Shown in pieces: positions 49,595 through 58,526 of a DNA stretch of 64,000 nt (position 1 is its first letter; each line of letters starts with the position of its first letter). Origin of the DNA: DATLLN01 sp963797175 (lineage in GTDB: Bacteria; Actinomycetota; Thermoleophilia; Gaiellales; JAICJC01); the NCBI GenBank assembly GCA_963797175.1, contig CAWCOL010000008.1, positions 186,001 to 250,000 on the forward strand. Reading direction: 5' to 3'. The position numbers and the translations under genes were made by a program. Under the pieces are notes generated by a model. The model was not told where the DNA came from. It did no database searches and saw only the letters and a program-made list of their open reading frames with translations.

Positions 49595-50821
49595 TCAGGT
49601 GCCGTCGTCGAACAGGCGCGACGTGCCCTGGGCGATGTCCGCGGAGATGCGGACGAAGACGCCGGACAGGTCGCTGGCCGCCGGGTGGTTGTAGAAGCCG
49701 CCCGGGCTGGCGATCTGGCTGAGCGTGTCGAACGTCGTGATCGAGGGCGATTCGTCGGCGCTGTTGATCGAGTTCTGGCAGAGGTTCGTGCCGTTGATCG
49801 TCGAGTTCAGGTCGTAGCCGATCGAGTAGACCAGGAACTTCTCGTTCTTGGCCGTCGTGGCCGACGTGATGGCGGCGTGGCAGGGCTGCGTCCGGTACGG
49901 CGAGTTGCTCGCGTAGTAGGTGGGACCGGCGTTGGCGGCACCGTCCGTGAGCAGGATGATCACCTTCCAGGCGCTGACCCGGCCGTTTGTCTCGAGGTCG
50001 GTGCGGGCCTTGTCCAGCGCCGTCGCATAGGCGGTGCCACCGCCCGCTTGGATGCAGTTGATCGTCGACACCAGGTTCGAGGCGCTGTTGATGGCGCCGG
50101 TCGGGCCGGGCGCCTTGTAGTCCGTCGAGAGCGGCACGATCACGTAAGGCGCAGATTGCGAGTTGTAACTGGAGCTCGACGCGACGTTGCACTTCTTGCT
50201 GATGCTGGCTGCCGGCGGGAACACGGTCAGGCCGACGCGGTCGATGGAGGAGTCCATCTCGCCCAGGAAGGCCATCATGCCCGCCTTTGCGTTCGTCATG
50301 TCCGGGCAGCTCGGATGCTGATCCACGCCGTTGCCGTCCTCACACATCGAGCCGGTGCGGTCGACCACGAACTGCACGTCCAGCGGCACCGCGTTGCACG
50401 GCGAGCATGCCGTTGCGTGCACCGACACCGGGATGTCGTCGATCCCCAGCAGGTGCAGGAAGGTGGTCTTGACGTGCGCGGTCTCGTCCACCACGACGGT
50501 GTTCGCGACCAGACAGCCGGGTAGCGTCTTCGAGCACTTGGTCTGGACGGTCACCGCGACGTTGGGCACGTTCGGGATCTGGTTCTTCGCCCCGTTCCGC
50601 GAGCTGTAGTTGTAGGCGGTCGAGCTGGCGTTGGCGGTGTCGGGGAAGATCGCCGCGCCGGCCAGGGAGGCCGCGTCAGCGGACGCCTGAAGCTGGATGC
50701 GCGTCCTGTATGCCTGGCCGAAGTCGATCACCAGACCCGCAAACAGCAGCATGCAGGTGAGGAACACGATCACCAGCGGCAACGTCTGTCCGCGCTCATC
50801 TCGATCCTGCGAGGGGGTCAT
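49595..50821 (-). CDS. TadG-like pilus assembly protein with vWA domain
   Basis: A 408-residue protein. The N-terminus has the TadE/TadG pattern: ERGQTLPLVIVFLTCMLLFAGLVIDFGQAYRTR, one membrane segment followed by LQASADAASLAGA. The C-terminal 250 residues form a von Willebrand A domain with a metal site near DVQFVVDRTGSM and a later LTDGAANAG. Several Cys (CSKTLPGC, CSPCN) may form disulfides outside the cell. No other tad or flp genes are adjacent. ATG 50821 is used; a GTG six bases earlier, four bases after AAGGAG, is an alternative. Confidence 0.85.
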   Translation of the reverse strand: MTPSQDRDERGQTLPLVIVFLTCMLLFAGLVIDFGQAYRTRIQLQASADAASLAGAAIFPDTANASSTAYNYSSRNGAKNQIPNVPNVAVTVQTKCSKTLPGCLVANTVVVDETAHVKTTFLHLLGIDDIPVSVHATACSPCNAVPLDVQFVVDRTGSMCEDGNGVDQHPSCPDMTNAKAGMMAFLGEMDSSIDRVGLTVFPPAASISKKCNVASSSSYNSQSAPYVIVPLSTDYKAPGPTGAINSASNLVSTINCIQAGGGTAYATALDKARTDLETNGRVSAWKVIILLTDGAANAGPTYYASNSPYRTQPCHAAITSATTAKNEKFLVYSIGYDLNSTINGTNLCQNSINSADESPSITTFDTLSQIASPGGFYNHPAASDLSGVFVRISADIAQGTSRLFDDGT

Positions 50822-50844
50822 CAACACGGAACTCCTTGTGCGCC

Positions 50845-50863
50845 ACCCGCGCCGAACGCGGGT
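50845..50863 (-). other. Short hairpin in the leader of the TadG-like gene
   Basis: ACCCGCG and CGCGGGT form a 7-bp stem with a five-base loop, 23 bases upstream of the start codon and next to its AAGGAG ribosome site. Its role is unknown. The rest of the gap up to 51024 holds nothing recognisable. Confidence 0.4.
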
Positions 50864-51024
50864 AGGGGGGAACCTCGGAATACAGAACTCGTCATCGCTC
50901 ACTATCGGGTGCAGATCGGAAATGGTCATCCCTCACGCGGGTGAACCTCGCTCCCCGACAGCGATGGCGCGACCGACGAGCTGCGCGCGCTGGGCCCGAT
51001 GACGGCGCCGCCGCCGCCCGCCGC

Positions 51025-52188
51025 CTACACGATTCGGCGCTTGAGGGCGAGGACGCGGGCGTAGCTCTGCTGAAGCGACGACGCCGACAGCGTGCCGTCG
51101 CCCGCGGCGGCGACGAGCCGCTCGTAGACGCTTTGCGAGGTCGGCTCGCTGCCCGTGACCAACAGCAGGTCGGCGCCGGACGCGGCCGAGCGCAGCGCCG
51201 CGGCGGCCGTCGACCACCCGCGCACCGACGCCGCGGCGTCCAGCGAGTCGGTGATGACGACGCCGGTGAATCCGAGCTGCCCGCGCAGCGCGCCGCCGAT
51301 GACGTTCTCCGACCACGCCGCCGGGCGCGGGCCGAATGCCGGGTAGGTGGCGTTCGAGATCATCACCATCGGCACACCGGCGGCGACCGCGCTGCGGAAG
51401 GGCAGCAGGCCGGGCTGGAGCTCCGCGGCCGTGGCCGGGATCGTCACCAGCGCCCGGTCCGTTGTCCGCGTCGCCATGCCCAGGCCGGGGAAGTGCTTGA
51501 CGGTCGCGGCGACGCGGGCGTCGCCCAGCCCGCTGGCGAACGCGGCCACGCGGGCCGCGTCCGTCGCCGGGTCGGTCGAGTACGCGCGCCCTTGCCGGGC
51601 GATGAACGAGCCGGGCACCGACGGCACGTCGGCCACCGGCGCCAGGTCGGCGTCGATCCCGACCGCCCGCAGCGCCCTGCCGGTGTCAACGCCCTGGCTG
51701 CGCGCCTGGGCCGGTGGCAGCCCACCCAGCTGGGTCGGGCTCAGCGTCGGCGGCGCCCAGGGCAGCCGCTTGACGATGCCGCCCTCCTGGTCGGTGCAGA
51801 TCAGGAGCGGGGGCTGGCCTCCCGCGTGGGCGGCAGCCTGCAGCCTGGCGGTCAGCGCCGTCACCTGGGCCGGCGAGATGATGTTGTGGCCGAACAGGAT
51901 GATGCCGCCGACGGTGCCGGCCCGGATGCGCGCCAGCAGCGGGGCATCGGGCGTCGTGCCCGCCATTGCGATGACGAGGCGCTGGCCGACCAGGCTGGAG
52001 ATCGAGGGCCCCGACGGTGGCGGGGTGGAGGCCGGCGGCGGGGAGGACGTCGGCGGCGGGCTCGAGGTCGCGGGCGGCGGGGTGGACGCGCCCGGCGGCG
52101 GCGTGGAGGCGGCGTGTGACCCCGACGATCCGCAGGCCGCGCAGGACACGGCGGCGATCAGCGCGAGGAGCGTCGTTGCGGATCTCAC
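51025..52188 (-). CDS. Lipoprotein glycoside hydrolase family 3 (beta-N-acetylhexosaminidase-like)
   Basis: A 387-residue lipoprotein. The signal ends in SCAACGSSG, a lipobox with modifiable Cys, followed by a long Pro/Thr/Ser linker (TPPPATSSPPPTSS). The GH3 barrel then shows CTDQEGGIVKRL, DLAPVADVPSVPGSFIA, VKHFPGLGMATRTTDRALV and VITDSLDAAA with the nucleophile Asp. The His-Asp pair typical of NagZ (DSH) reads TDR, so its acid/base may differ. GTG 52188 has TATCGT seven bases upstream. Likely role: cell-wall muropeptide turnover at the outer face of the membrane. Confidence 0.9.
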   Translation of the reverse strand: MRSATTLLALIAAVSCAACGSSGSHAASTPPPGASTPPPATSSPPPTSSPPPASTPPPSGPSISSLVGQRLVIAMAGTTPDAPLLARIRAGTVGGIILFGHNIISPAQVTALTARLQAAAHAGGQPPLLICTDQEGGIVKRLPWAPPTLSPTQLGGLPPAQARSQGVDTGRALRAVGIDADLAPVADVPSVPGSFIARQGRAYSTDPATDAARVAAFASGLGDARVAATVKHFPGLGMATRTTDRALVTIPATAAELQPGLLPFRSAVAAGVPMVMISNATYPAFGPRPAAWSENVIGGALRGQLGFTGVVITDSLDAAASVRGWSTAAAALRSAASGADLLLVTGSEPTSQSVYERLVAAAGDGTLSASSLQQSYARVLALKRRIV

Positions 52189-52195
52189 CGCAGCC

Positions 52196-52201
52196 ACGAT
52201 A
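52196..52201 (-). promoter_or_regulatory. Leaderless-type -10 element of the GH3 gene
   Basis: TATCGT on the minus strand ends seven bases before the GTG at 52188 and decides between this start and an upstream in-frame GTG at 52197. Confidence 0.5.
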
Positions 52202-52225
52202 GGTGACCGCCGCGACGGAGGCGGG

Positions 52226-53248
52226 CTACCAGGTCTTCCAGCAGCCGTCGACGCTGGATCCGGCCAGCGCCCGCTGCTCGGCGGCCAGCTCGGCCGACAC
52301 GACGGGGTCGAACGGCTGGCGCAGCGTTCCCAGGATGGAGAACAGCCCCAGGCCGTTTCGGGTGTGGTCCCCGGAGAGGCCGTAGTTCCCGGGCGGCGGG
52401 CCCTCCCAGTAGATCACCGGCGTCACGCCGGGGCCGTCGACGAACGCGCGGTACCGGGTGCCGGCGCCGGGCGAGCCGTGACGACCGAAGCGGCTCGGCC
52501 AGAGCTGGTCGCAGAATCCGCCGTCGGCGTGCTTGTGGGCGAGGAAGCTGTTGATGCGCTTCCATCCGCGGCCCCATGCCGAGTTGTACGTGTCCACGTA
52601 GACCAGCTCGCCGAAGCTGTCAGTCGGGTTGCCGGCATGATCGGACGAGAAGCCGTAGGCGCCGCGGCCCAGGTAGCTGACGCGGCCGAACAGCGCGTCC
52701 AGGTGGCGGCCGTTGAACGTCGTCCGCGGCGTGTAGTTCCACTTCAGCCACAGCTTGGCGACCGGTCCCTTGAAGTGGCTGATGTGCAGCTCGAGCCGGC
52801 CCTGCTCCCAGCTGTGGCAGCACGGCTGGCCGCCGTTCGGCATCAGCCGGCGCCAGTTCTGCAGCACCCAGCTGGAGCCGTCCGGCATCGTGCACGCCCT
52901 CAGCACCAGCTTCAGCGCGGGCCCCGTGTAGCGGCCGCAGACGTTCACCATCGTCTTCCAGTACAGGCGGTGGAACACGCCGCTGCCGCCGGAGTAGTCG
53001 GTGCGGAACCGGATCTGGGACTTCGGATGCGCCGCGTCCGGGAAACGGGCGTTGATCCCGCCCCAGAACAGGGTGTGGTGCAGGCGGCCGCCGGCACGGT
53101 AGGTGACCAGGGCGCGGCCGAAGCGGTCGACCTTGAGCGACACCGAGGTGGCGTCGCGGGTGACGATCTGGCTCGCCTGCGCGGTCGCCGGCAGCCCGGC
53201 CGCAAGGGCCGACAGGCAGGCAAGGATGAGCGCCGCACGAAATCGCAT
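52226..53248 (-). CDS. Secreted hypothetical protein, 340 residues
   Basis: An exported protein with signal peptide (RAALILACLSALAAGLPATAQA). The mature part has a beta-rich opening (SVSLKVDRFGRALVTYRAGGR), aromatic-rich segments (FHRLYWKTMVNVCGRYTGPA, KLWLKWNYTPRTTF), paired Cys (CGRY, RACTM, QPCCHSW) and FSSDHAGNPTDSFGELVYVDTYNSAWG. I recognise no named domain. It ends 28 bases before the GH3 start and could be upstream in the same transcript. Confidence 0.72.
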   Translation of the reverse strand: MRFRAALILACLSALAAGLPATAQASQIVTRDATSVSLKVDRFGRALVTYRAGGRLHHTLFWGGINARFPDAAHPKSQIRFRTDYSGGSGVFHRLYWKTMVNVCGRYTGPALKLVLRACTMPDGSSWVLQNWRRLMPNGGQPCCHSWEQGRLELHISHFKGPVAKLWLKWNYTPRTTFNGRHLDALFGRVSYLGRGAYGFSSDHAGNPTDSFGELVYVDTYNSAWGRGWKRINSFLAHKHADGGFCDQLWPSRFGRHGSPGAGTRYRAFVDGPGVTPVIYWEGPPPGNYGLSGDHTRNGLGLFSILGTLRQPFDPVVSAELAAEQRALAGSSVDGCWKTW

Positions 53249-53295
53249 CGCCGTCACAGTCAAGGGCCTGCGGCGGGGTGCGGGAATCCCCCGTC

Positions 53296-54564
53296 CTAGG
53301 CAACCACCTGGGCGATGAGCCCGGCGGCGGCGCAGGCGGCGATCACCGGCGCCATGCCCAGCCGGGTGAAGCGCAGCGCGCAGAAGGCCGCGACGGCCAG
53401 CACGCAGGGGAAGGGATCGGGCTGCCCGTCGCTGATCAGCACGTTGCGGCCGACGAAGACGCCGAGGGCGCCGATCACGCCGACCACGGCCACGGTGACG
53501 CCGAGCAGCGCGTCGGGCACGCGGCCGGTATCGGGGATCCGGTCGATCAGCGGCGCCCCCAGGACGATGAACAGCAGGGAGGGGGCGAACGTGCAGTAGG
53601 TGGCGATCGCCGCGCCCGCGAGCGCCATGCCGGTGCCGCCCGCGTTGGCGCCGGCGACGTAGCCGATGAACGTGTTGACCAGGATCAGCGGTCCCGGCGT
53701 GGTCTCGCCCAGCGCCAGGCCTGCGATCGCCTGCTCGGTCGTGATCCAGCCGAAGGTGGACACGGCGGCGTGCGTGACGAACGGCAGCACCGCGTAGGCG
53801 CCGCCGAACGTGACCAGCGCGGCGAGCGAGAAGAACCACGCCAGCTCGCCCAGCGTCCCGCCGTAGGCGACCAGCAGCCCGACGGGCACCAGCCACAGCG
53901 CGAGGCCGACGACGATCCGCAGGCGGAAGTCGTGCCACGTGTGCCTCCGCGGCGCGGGGGAGGCCACCTCGGCGGCGTGGGTGGCCGGGGCGTGCCGCAG
54001 CCAGGCCGGGTGATGGGAGCCGATCCAGATGCCCGCGCCGGCGGCTGCGCCGATGATCAGCGGGAACGGCACCGGGACGAGGCTCGCCGCGAAGGCGGCC
54101 GCCGCCAGGACGATCCCGCCCGCGCCCGCGATCACCCGGCTGCCGATCCGCAGCAGCGCGGCCGCGACCGCGGCGACGACGGCCACGGACAGCCCGCGGA
54201 CGATGCCCTGGACGACCGTCGTCTCGCCGTGGGAGACGTAGATCGCGCTCAGCGCGGTCATCACCAGCGCGCCCGGCAGGAAGAACAGCCCACCGCTGGC
54301 CAGCGCCCCGCGGACGCCGTAGAGCCAGTAGCCGCTGTACGACGCGAGCTGCTGCGCCTCGGGCCCGGGCAGCGTCATGCAGAACGAGAGGGCGCGCAGG
54401 AAGCGCGTCTCCGAGAGCCAGTGGCGGCGCTCAACCAGCTCCTGGTGCATGATCGCGATCTGGCCCGCAGGGCCGCCGAAGCCGATGCAGCCGAGCCACA
54501 GCCAGAACCGGAGCGCGCGCCGCTCGGACGGCGGCGCGACGGGGGCGTGTGGGACGTCGGACAC
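53296..54564 (-). CDS. chrA: Chromate transporter ChrA, fused two-domain form
   Basis: CHR-family anion transporter of 422 residues with two homologous halves. Half one has FWLWLGCIGFGGPAGQIAIM and MTLPGPEAQQLASYSGY; half two has LVTFGGAYAVLPFVTHAAV and LGETTPGPLILVNTFIGY. Both halves contain the FGG and PGP motifs, the mark of the long ChrA form that exports chromate. Physiological substrate may differ (sulfate-like anions). GTG 54564 has TATCCT nine bases upstream. Confidence 0.9.
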   Translation of the reverse strand: MSDVPHAPVAPPSERRALRFWLWLGCIGFGGPAGQIAIMHQELVERRHWLSETRFLRALSFCMTLPGPEAQQLASYSGYWLYGVRGALASGGLFFLPGALVMTALSAIYVSHGETTVVQGIVRGLSVAVVAAVAAALLRIGSRVIAGAGGIVLAAAAFAASLVPVPFPLIIGAAAGAGIWIGSHHPAWLRHAPATHAAEVASPAPRRHTWHDFRLRIVVGLALWLVPVGLLVAYGGTLGELAWFFSLAALVTFGGAYAVLPFVTHAAVSTFGWITTEQAIAGLALGETTPGPLILVNTFIGYVAGANAGGTGMALAGAAIATYCTFAPSLLFIVLGAPLIDRIPDTGRVPDALLGVTVAVVGVIGALGVFVGRNVLISDGQPDPFPCVLAVAAFCALRFTRLGMAPVIAACAAAGLIAQVVA

Positions 54565-54632
54565 GTCCGCGCGAGGATAGCCCCAAATCCGGCTCCAGGA
54601 GCGGCCGGAGACGCTCCGTCCGGACGGCGTCC

Positions 54633-54638
54633 TACCAT
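54633..54638 (+). promoter_or_regulatory. Leaderless-type -10 element of the 73-residue protein gene
   Basis: TACCAT ends six bases before the ATG at 54645. Confidence 0.55.
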
Positions 54639-54644
54639 GAAACC

Positions 54645-54866
54645 ATGGCAGATACACGTGACAACCTGGCGATGGCGATCGACCTGCGGCTGACAGACCT
54701 CTGGGCCGACCTGTTCGAGGCCGCCCCCGAGGGCATGGACGCCGAGCTGCTCGGCTGGTTCCTGCGGGCCGCGTACGGCCAGGGCTACACGGACGCGCTT
54801 CGCGAGAGCCGTCGGGGCCAGCTGTGCCTCGACCTGGGCTACGCGATCCCGGATACGGCTGCATGA
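54645..54866 (+). CDS. Small acidic hypothetical protein, 73 residues
   Basis: Short helical protein (AMAIDLRLTDLWADLFEAA, DAELLGWFLRAAYGQGYTDAL) with one Cys and no signal peptide. I recognise no family. The strong leaderless-type promoter directly before its ATG and its own independent frame argue that it is real. The next gene, ccmE, has its own promoter 50 bases on. Confidence 0.6.
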   Translation: MADTRDNLAMAIDLRLTDLWADLFEAAPEGMDAELLGWFLRAAYGQGYTDALRESRRGQLCLDLGYAIPDTAA

Positions 54867-54915
54867 TCCCGACGGTGGCGTGATCCAGCCGCACCGGGCC
54901 CGCCAGGCCCGGTGG

Positions 54916-54921
54916 TAATCT
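54916..54921 (+). promoter_or_regulatory. Leaderless-type -10 element of the ccm operon
   Basis: TAATCT ends seven bases before the ccmE ATG at 54929. Confidence 0.5.
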
Positions 54922-54928
54922 GGCGGGA

Positions 54929-55348
54929 ATGACGCCTCGTCCACGCCTGGTGATCGCGCTGGCGCTGGCCTCGCTGCTCTCGGTCTTCCTGGTCTACACG
55001 GCGGTGGCGGGCAGCAGCACGCTGCTGGTCTCGGTGTCCCAGCTCGAGGCGAACAAGGACAACGCCATGAACCGCACGGTGCAGCTGAGCGGCATGGCGG
55101 TCTCCTGCCAGGACGGCCCCTGCAGCACGCTGAGCGCGCCGTTCACCTTCACGATCCGCGATGACGGCTCGAGCACGACGGTCCCGGTGCGGTACAGCGG
55201 GGGCAGCGTGCCCGACGCGTTCAAGGAGCAGCGGCGCGTGATCGTCACGGGCAAGCTGGTGGACGGCACCTTCGTCGCCCAGCGGGACTCGCTCGTCACC
55301 AAGTGCCCGAGCAAGTACTCGAGCGGCCCCACGCCCTCCGGGACGTAG
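54929..55348 (+). CDS. ccmE: Cytochrome c maturation heme chaperone CcmE (CXXXY type)
   Basis: Membrane-anchored OB-fold heme chaperone of 139 residues for c-type cytochrome assembly. One N-terminal membrane segment (LVIALALASLLSVFLVYTAVA), beta strands with FTIRDDGSSTTVPVRYSG, and a C-terminal CPSKY. In the classic form the heme-binding residue is His in HDxxY; here Cys takes its place, the CXXXY variant known from archaea and some bacteria. First gene of ccmE-ccmF-ccmI. Confidence 0.9.
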   Translation: MTPRPRLVIALALASLLSVFLVYTAVAGSSTLLVSVSQLEANKDNAMNRTVQLSGMAVSCQDGPCSTLSAPFTFTIRDDGSSTTVPVRYSGGSVPDAFKEQRRVIVTGKLVDGTFVAQRDSLVTKCPSKYSSGPTPSGT

Positions 55349-55349
55349 G

Positions 55350-57347
55350 TTGAGTACGCTCGGCTCGGCCGCGCTGCTGGTCACGCTGGCGCTGGCGACG
55401 TACGCGACGGTGGCGGCGTTCCTGGCCGCGCGCTCGCGCGACCGCCGGCTGATGGCCAGCGCGACCAACGCGCTGGTCGGCGCGTTCCTCTCCACCCTGG
55501 TCGCCGGCCTCGCCCTGCTGGTCTCGCTCTGGCGGCATGACTTCTCGATCGCGATCGTGGCCGACACGACCAGCCGGGCGCTGCCGCGCGGCTACGTGCT
55601 CTCCGCGTTCTGGGCGAGCCAGCCCGGGTCGCTGCTGCTGTGGCTGACGGTGCTGGGCGGTGCCTCCAGCGTTGCGCTGCTGACCAACCGCCACCGCAAC
55701 CGTGAGCTGATGCCCTGGGTGGCCGTCGTGCTTGGATCGCTGATGACGGTGTTCGCCGGCATGGCCGCGTTCATCTCGCCGCCCTTCGCCGGGACGCCCG
55801 GCGGCACGCCCGCCGACGGCTTCGGGCTCGACCCCTCCCTCCAGAACCCGTACATGGTCGCGCACCCGCCGATGCTCTACCTGGGCTACGTCACGCTGAG
55901 CGTGCCGTTCGCCTTTGCGATGGCGGCCCTGGCGAGCGGCCGCACCGACGCCCGCTGGCTGGTGGCCGTTCGCCGCTGGACGCTGTTCTCGTGGACGTGC
56001 CTCGGCGTCGGCATGCTGCTCGGCGCCCACTGGGCGTACGTCGAGATCGGGTGGGGCGGCTACTGGGCCTGGGATCCGGTCGAGAACGCGGCGCTGATGC
56101 CGTGGCTGGCCGCCACCGCCTTCCTGCACTCGGTGATGGTGCAGGAGAAGAAGGGGATGTTGAAGGTCTGGAACGTCGTGCTGGTCACGATCGCGTTCTC
56201 GCTGTCGCTGTTCGGCACCTTCCTGACGCGCAGCGGCGTCGTCAGCTCGATCCACTCCTTCGTGCAGTCCGACGTCGGCGCCTGGCTGCTCGCGCTGATC
56301 GCCCTGGTGATCGCGATCTCGACCGCGATGATCATCTGGCGGCTGCCGCTGCTGCGCAGCGAGCACCGGCTGGAGTCGGTGGTGTCCCGCGAGGCGACGT
56401 TCCTGTTCAACAACCTGCTGCTGCTCGCGCTGGCGTTCACGGTGCTGTGGGGCGTCGTCTTCCCGATCCTGTCGGAGGCCGCGCGGGGGGTGCGCTCGAC
56501 GGTCTCGACGCCGTACTACAACTTCTTCCTGGTCTCGTTCGGGCTGCCGCTGCTGCTGCTCACAGGGATCGGCCCGCTGATCGCGTGGAGACGTGCGTCC
56601 GCGCGCGGGCTGGCGCGCACCTTCCGCTGGCCCGCCGCGTCGGCGCTCGCCGCCGGTGCCCTGCTGGCGCTGCTCGGCGCCGGGTCAAAGCCAGCGGGCC
56701 TGGCGGCGTTCTCGCTGTGCGTGTTCGTGGCGATCACGATCGGGCTCGAGTTCGCCCGCGGCACCGCGGCCCGGCGGGCGATCGCCGGCGGGTCCTGGCC
56801 GCGCGCCTTCGTCGACCTGATCGGCCGCAACCGCCGCCGCTACGGCGGCTACGTCGTCCACCTCTCGATCGTGCTGCTGGTGGTGGGGATCGCCGCATCG
56901 GGCGCGTACTCGACGGTGCGCGAGGTGACGCTGGCGCCAGGCCAGTCCGCGACGGTCGACGGCTACACGCTGCGCTTCCTCGGCTTCGGCCGCGAGCAGG
57001 GTCCGAACTCGACCACCGACCTGGCCCGGCTCGACGTCAGCAAGGGCGGGTCGCACGTGGTCACGCTCTCGCCCGGCCGTCGCATCTACCGGCCCCAGGA
57101 CCAGGTCACGAACGAGGTCGCCATCCACACCAGCCTGAGCGGCACCGACCTCTACACGATCCTCCAGGGCGTGTCCGCCGGCGGCCGCGCCGTGCAGATC
57201 AAGGTGCTGGTCAACCCGATGGTGAACCTGATCTGGCTGGCCGGCGGCGTCTTCCTGCTGGGCGCCCTGATCACGCTGTGGCCCGATCCGCGTGAGGCCC
57301 GCCAGCTCGCCCGCCGCTACGCCGCCGCCCTCGCTCGCGAGGCATGA
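55350..57347 (+). CDS. ccmF: Cytochrome c heme lyase subunit CcmF
   Basis: Integral membrane protein of 665 residues with about 14 membrane segments. The WWD heme-handling signature is GWGGYWAWDPVENAALMPWL near residue 235; before it lies AHPPMLYLGYV and after it GTFLTRSGVVSSIHSF, both with conserved His. The C-terminal periplasmic domain (STVREVTLAPGQSATVDGY) is normal for CcmF. It begins at TTG 55350, two bases after the ccmE stop, and is coupled to the next gene by a four-base overlap. Confidence 0.95.
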   Translation: MSTLGSAALLVTLALATYATVAAFLAARSRDRRLMASATNALVGAFLSTLVAGLALLVSLWRHDFSIAIVADTTSRALPRGYVLSAFWASQPGSLLLWLTVLGGASSVALLTNRHRNRELMPWVAVVLGSLMTVFAGMAAFISPPFAGTPGGTPADGFGLDPSLQNPYMVAHPPMLYLGYVTLSVPFAFAMAALASGRTDARWLVAVRRWTLFSWTCLGVGMLLGAHWAYVEIGWGGYWAWDPVENAALMPWLAATAFLHSVMVQEKKGMLKVWNVVLVTIAFSLSLFGTFLTRSGVVSSIHSFVQSDVGAWLLALIALVIAISTAMIIWRLPLLRSEHRLESVVSREATFLFNNLLLLALAFTVLWGVVFPILSEAARGVRSTVSTPYYNFFLVSFGLPLLLLTGIGPLIAWRRASARGLARTFRWPAASALAAGALLALLGAGSKPAGLAAFSLCVFVAITIGLEFARGTAARRAIAGGSWPRAFVDLIGRNRRRYGGYVVHLSIVLLVVGIAASGAYSTVREVTLAPGQSATVDGYTLRFLGFGREQGPNSTTDLARLDVSKGGSHVVTLSPGRRIYRPQDQVTNEVAIHTSLSGTDLYTILQGVSAGGRAVQIKVLVNPMVNLIWLAGGVFLLGALITLWPDPREARQLARRYAAALAREA

Positions 57348-57667
57348 GCACCGCGCTGGCGGCGCTCGCCGTCGCGCTGATGGTCGGCGCTGCCGTGATC
57401 GCCGTCGCCTGGCCCTTTCTCTCGCCCCAGCGGGGCGCCCCGCAGGAGCGCCTGTCGCCCGAGGATCGGCACCGGATCGACCTGCTCGAGCGGCGTGATG
57501 CCGCGTACGCCGCGCTCCGCGACCTCGAGCAGGATCACCGCACCGGCAAGATCACGGACGAGGACCACGCCGTCGAGCGCGGCCGGCTGCGCACCGAGGC
57601 GGCGGAGGTGCTCCGGGAACTCGATGCACTACACTCGGATGAGGAAATCGTTCACAGGGAGGACTGA
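57344..57667 (+). CDS. Short CcmI-like cytochrome c biogenesis protein
   Basis: A 107-residue protein with one N-terminal membrane segment (LAVALMVGAAVIAVAWPFL) and a charged helical part: LERRDAAYAALRDLEQDHRTGKITDEDH, the pattern of the CcmI N-terminal domain. The TPR domain that binds apocytochrome in full CcmI is absent. Start ATG 57344 overlaps ccmF (ATGA), making it part of the same operon; it ends two bases before pspA. Confidence 0.75.
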   Translation: MSTALAALAVALMVGAAVIAVAWPFLSPQRGAPQERLSPEDRHRIDLLERRDAAYAALRDLEQDHRTGKITDEDHAVERGRLRTEAAEVLRELDALHSDEEIVHRED

Positions 57668-57669
57668 CC

Positions 57670-58461
57670 GTGGGGCTCTGGTCCCGGTTCAAGATGATCT
57701 TCCAGGCCAAGGCGAGCAGGGCGCTGGACAAGGCGGAGAATCCGTCCGAAACTCTCGACTACAGCTACCAGCGGCAGCTCGAGATGCTGCAGAAGGTCAA
57801 GCGCGGCGTTGCCGAGGTGGTCACCGCCAAGAAGCGGCTCCAGCTCCAGACCGACAAGCTGGAGCAGAGTGTCGTCAAGCTGGACGGCCAGGCGCGCCAG
57901 GCGATGGCCGCCAACCGCGAGGACCTGGCCCGCACCGCGCTGGAGCGCAAGATCCTGATCCAGAGCCAGCTCCAGGACCTGGACGGCCAGGTCGCGCAGC
58001 TCGAGGTGCAGCAGCAGCAGCTGGTCGACCAGGAGCGCGCGATGTCGGCCAAGGTGGACGCCTTCCGCACGCAGAAGGAGGTCATCAAGGCGCAGTACTC
58101 CGCCGCCGAGGCCCAGGTGCGGATCGGCGAGGCGACGACCGGGCTCTCCGGCGAGCTGTCCGACGTCGGCATGGCGATCCAGCGGGCGCAGGACAAGACG
58201 GAGACGATGAAGGCGCGGGCGGCCGCCGTCGAGGAGCTGGTCGCGACCGGCGCGCTGGACGACATCACCTCGCCCGGCACCACAGCTCTCGATCGCCAGA
58301 TCGCCGCGCTGACCGCGGACACGCAGCTCGACAACGAGATGGCGAAGCTGCGAAACGAGGTCGAGGCGCCCGCCGCCGCGCCCGAGCTGGGCGCGGGGTC
58401 GGACGCGTCCGCCGCGCAGCCTGCCGAGCCCGCGAGGGCCGAGGAGCCGCCCGCGCCGTAG
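57670..58461 (+). CDS. pspA: Phage-shock protein A / IM30 homologue
   Basis: Membrane-protecting coiled-coil protein of 263 residues. The N-terminal amphipathic helix (GLWSRFKMIFQAKASRAL) and long coiled coil (roughly residues 25-190; QLEVQQQQLVDQERAM) match PspA; the last 30 residues are an Ala/Pro/Glu-rich tail. GTG 57670 is two bases after the CcmI-like stop, so cotranscription with the ccm genes is likely. Other psp genes were not found. Confidence 0.93.
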   Translation: MGLWSRFKMIFQAKASRALDKAENPSETLDYSYQRQLEMLQKVKRGVAEVVTAKKRLQLQTDKLEQSVVKLDGQARQAMAANREDLARTALERKILIQSQLQDLDGQVAQLEVQQQQLVDQERAMSAKVDAFRTQKEVIKAQYSAAEAQVRIGEATTGLSGELSDVGMAIQRAQDKTETMKARAAAVEELVATGALDDITSPGTTALDRQIAALTADTQLDNEMAKLRNEVEAPAAAPELGAGSDASAAQPAEPARAEEPPAP

Positions 58462-58514
58462 ATCGCCGTTGCCAGGTGTCGCAGCGCACGCCTGCCGTGT
58501 GCGAGCGAGCTTGG

Positions 58515-58520
58515 TATTCT
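58515..58520 (+). promoter_or_regulatory. Leaderless-type -10 element of the 131-residue protein gene
   Basis: TATTCT ends six bases before the GTG at 58527. Confidence 0.55.
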
Positions 58521-58526
58521 CGGCGC

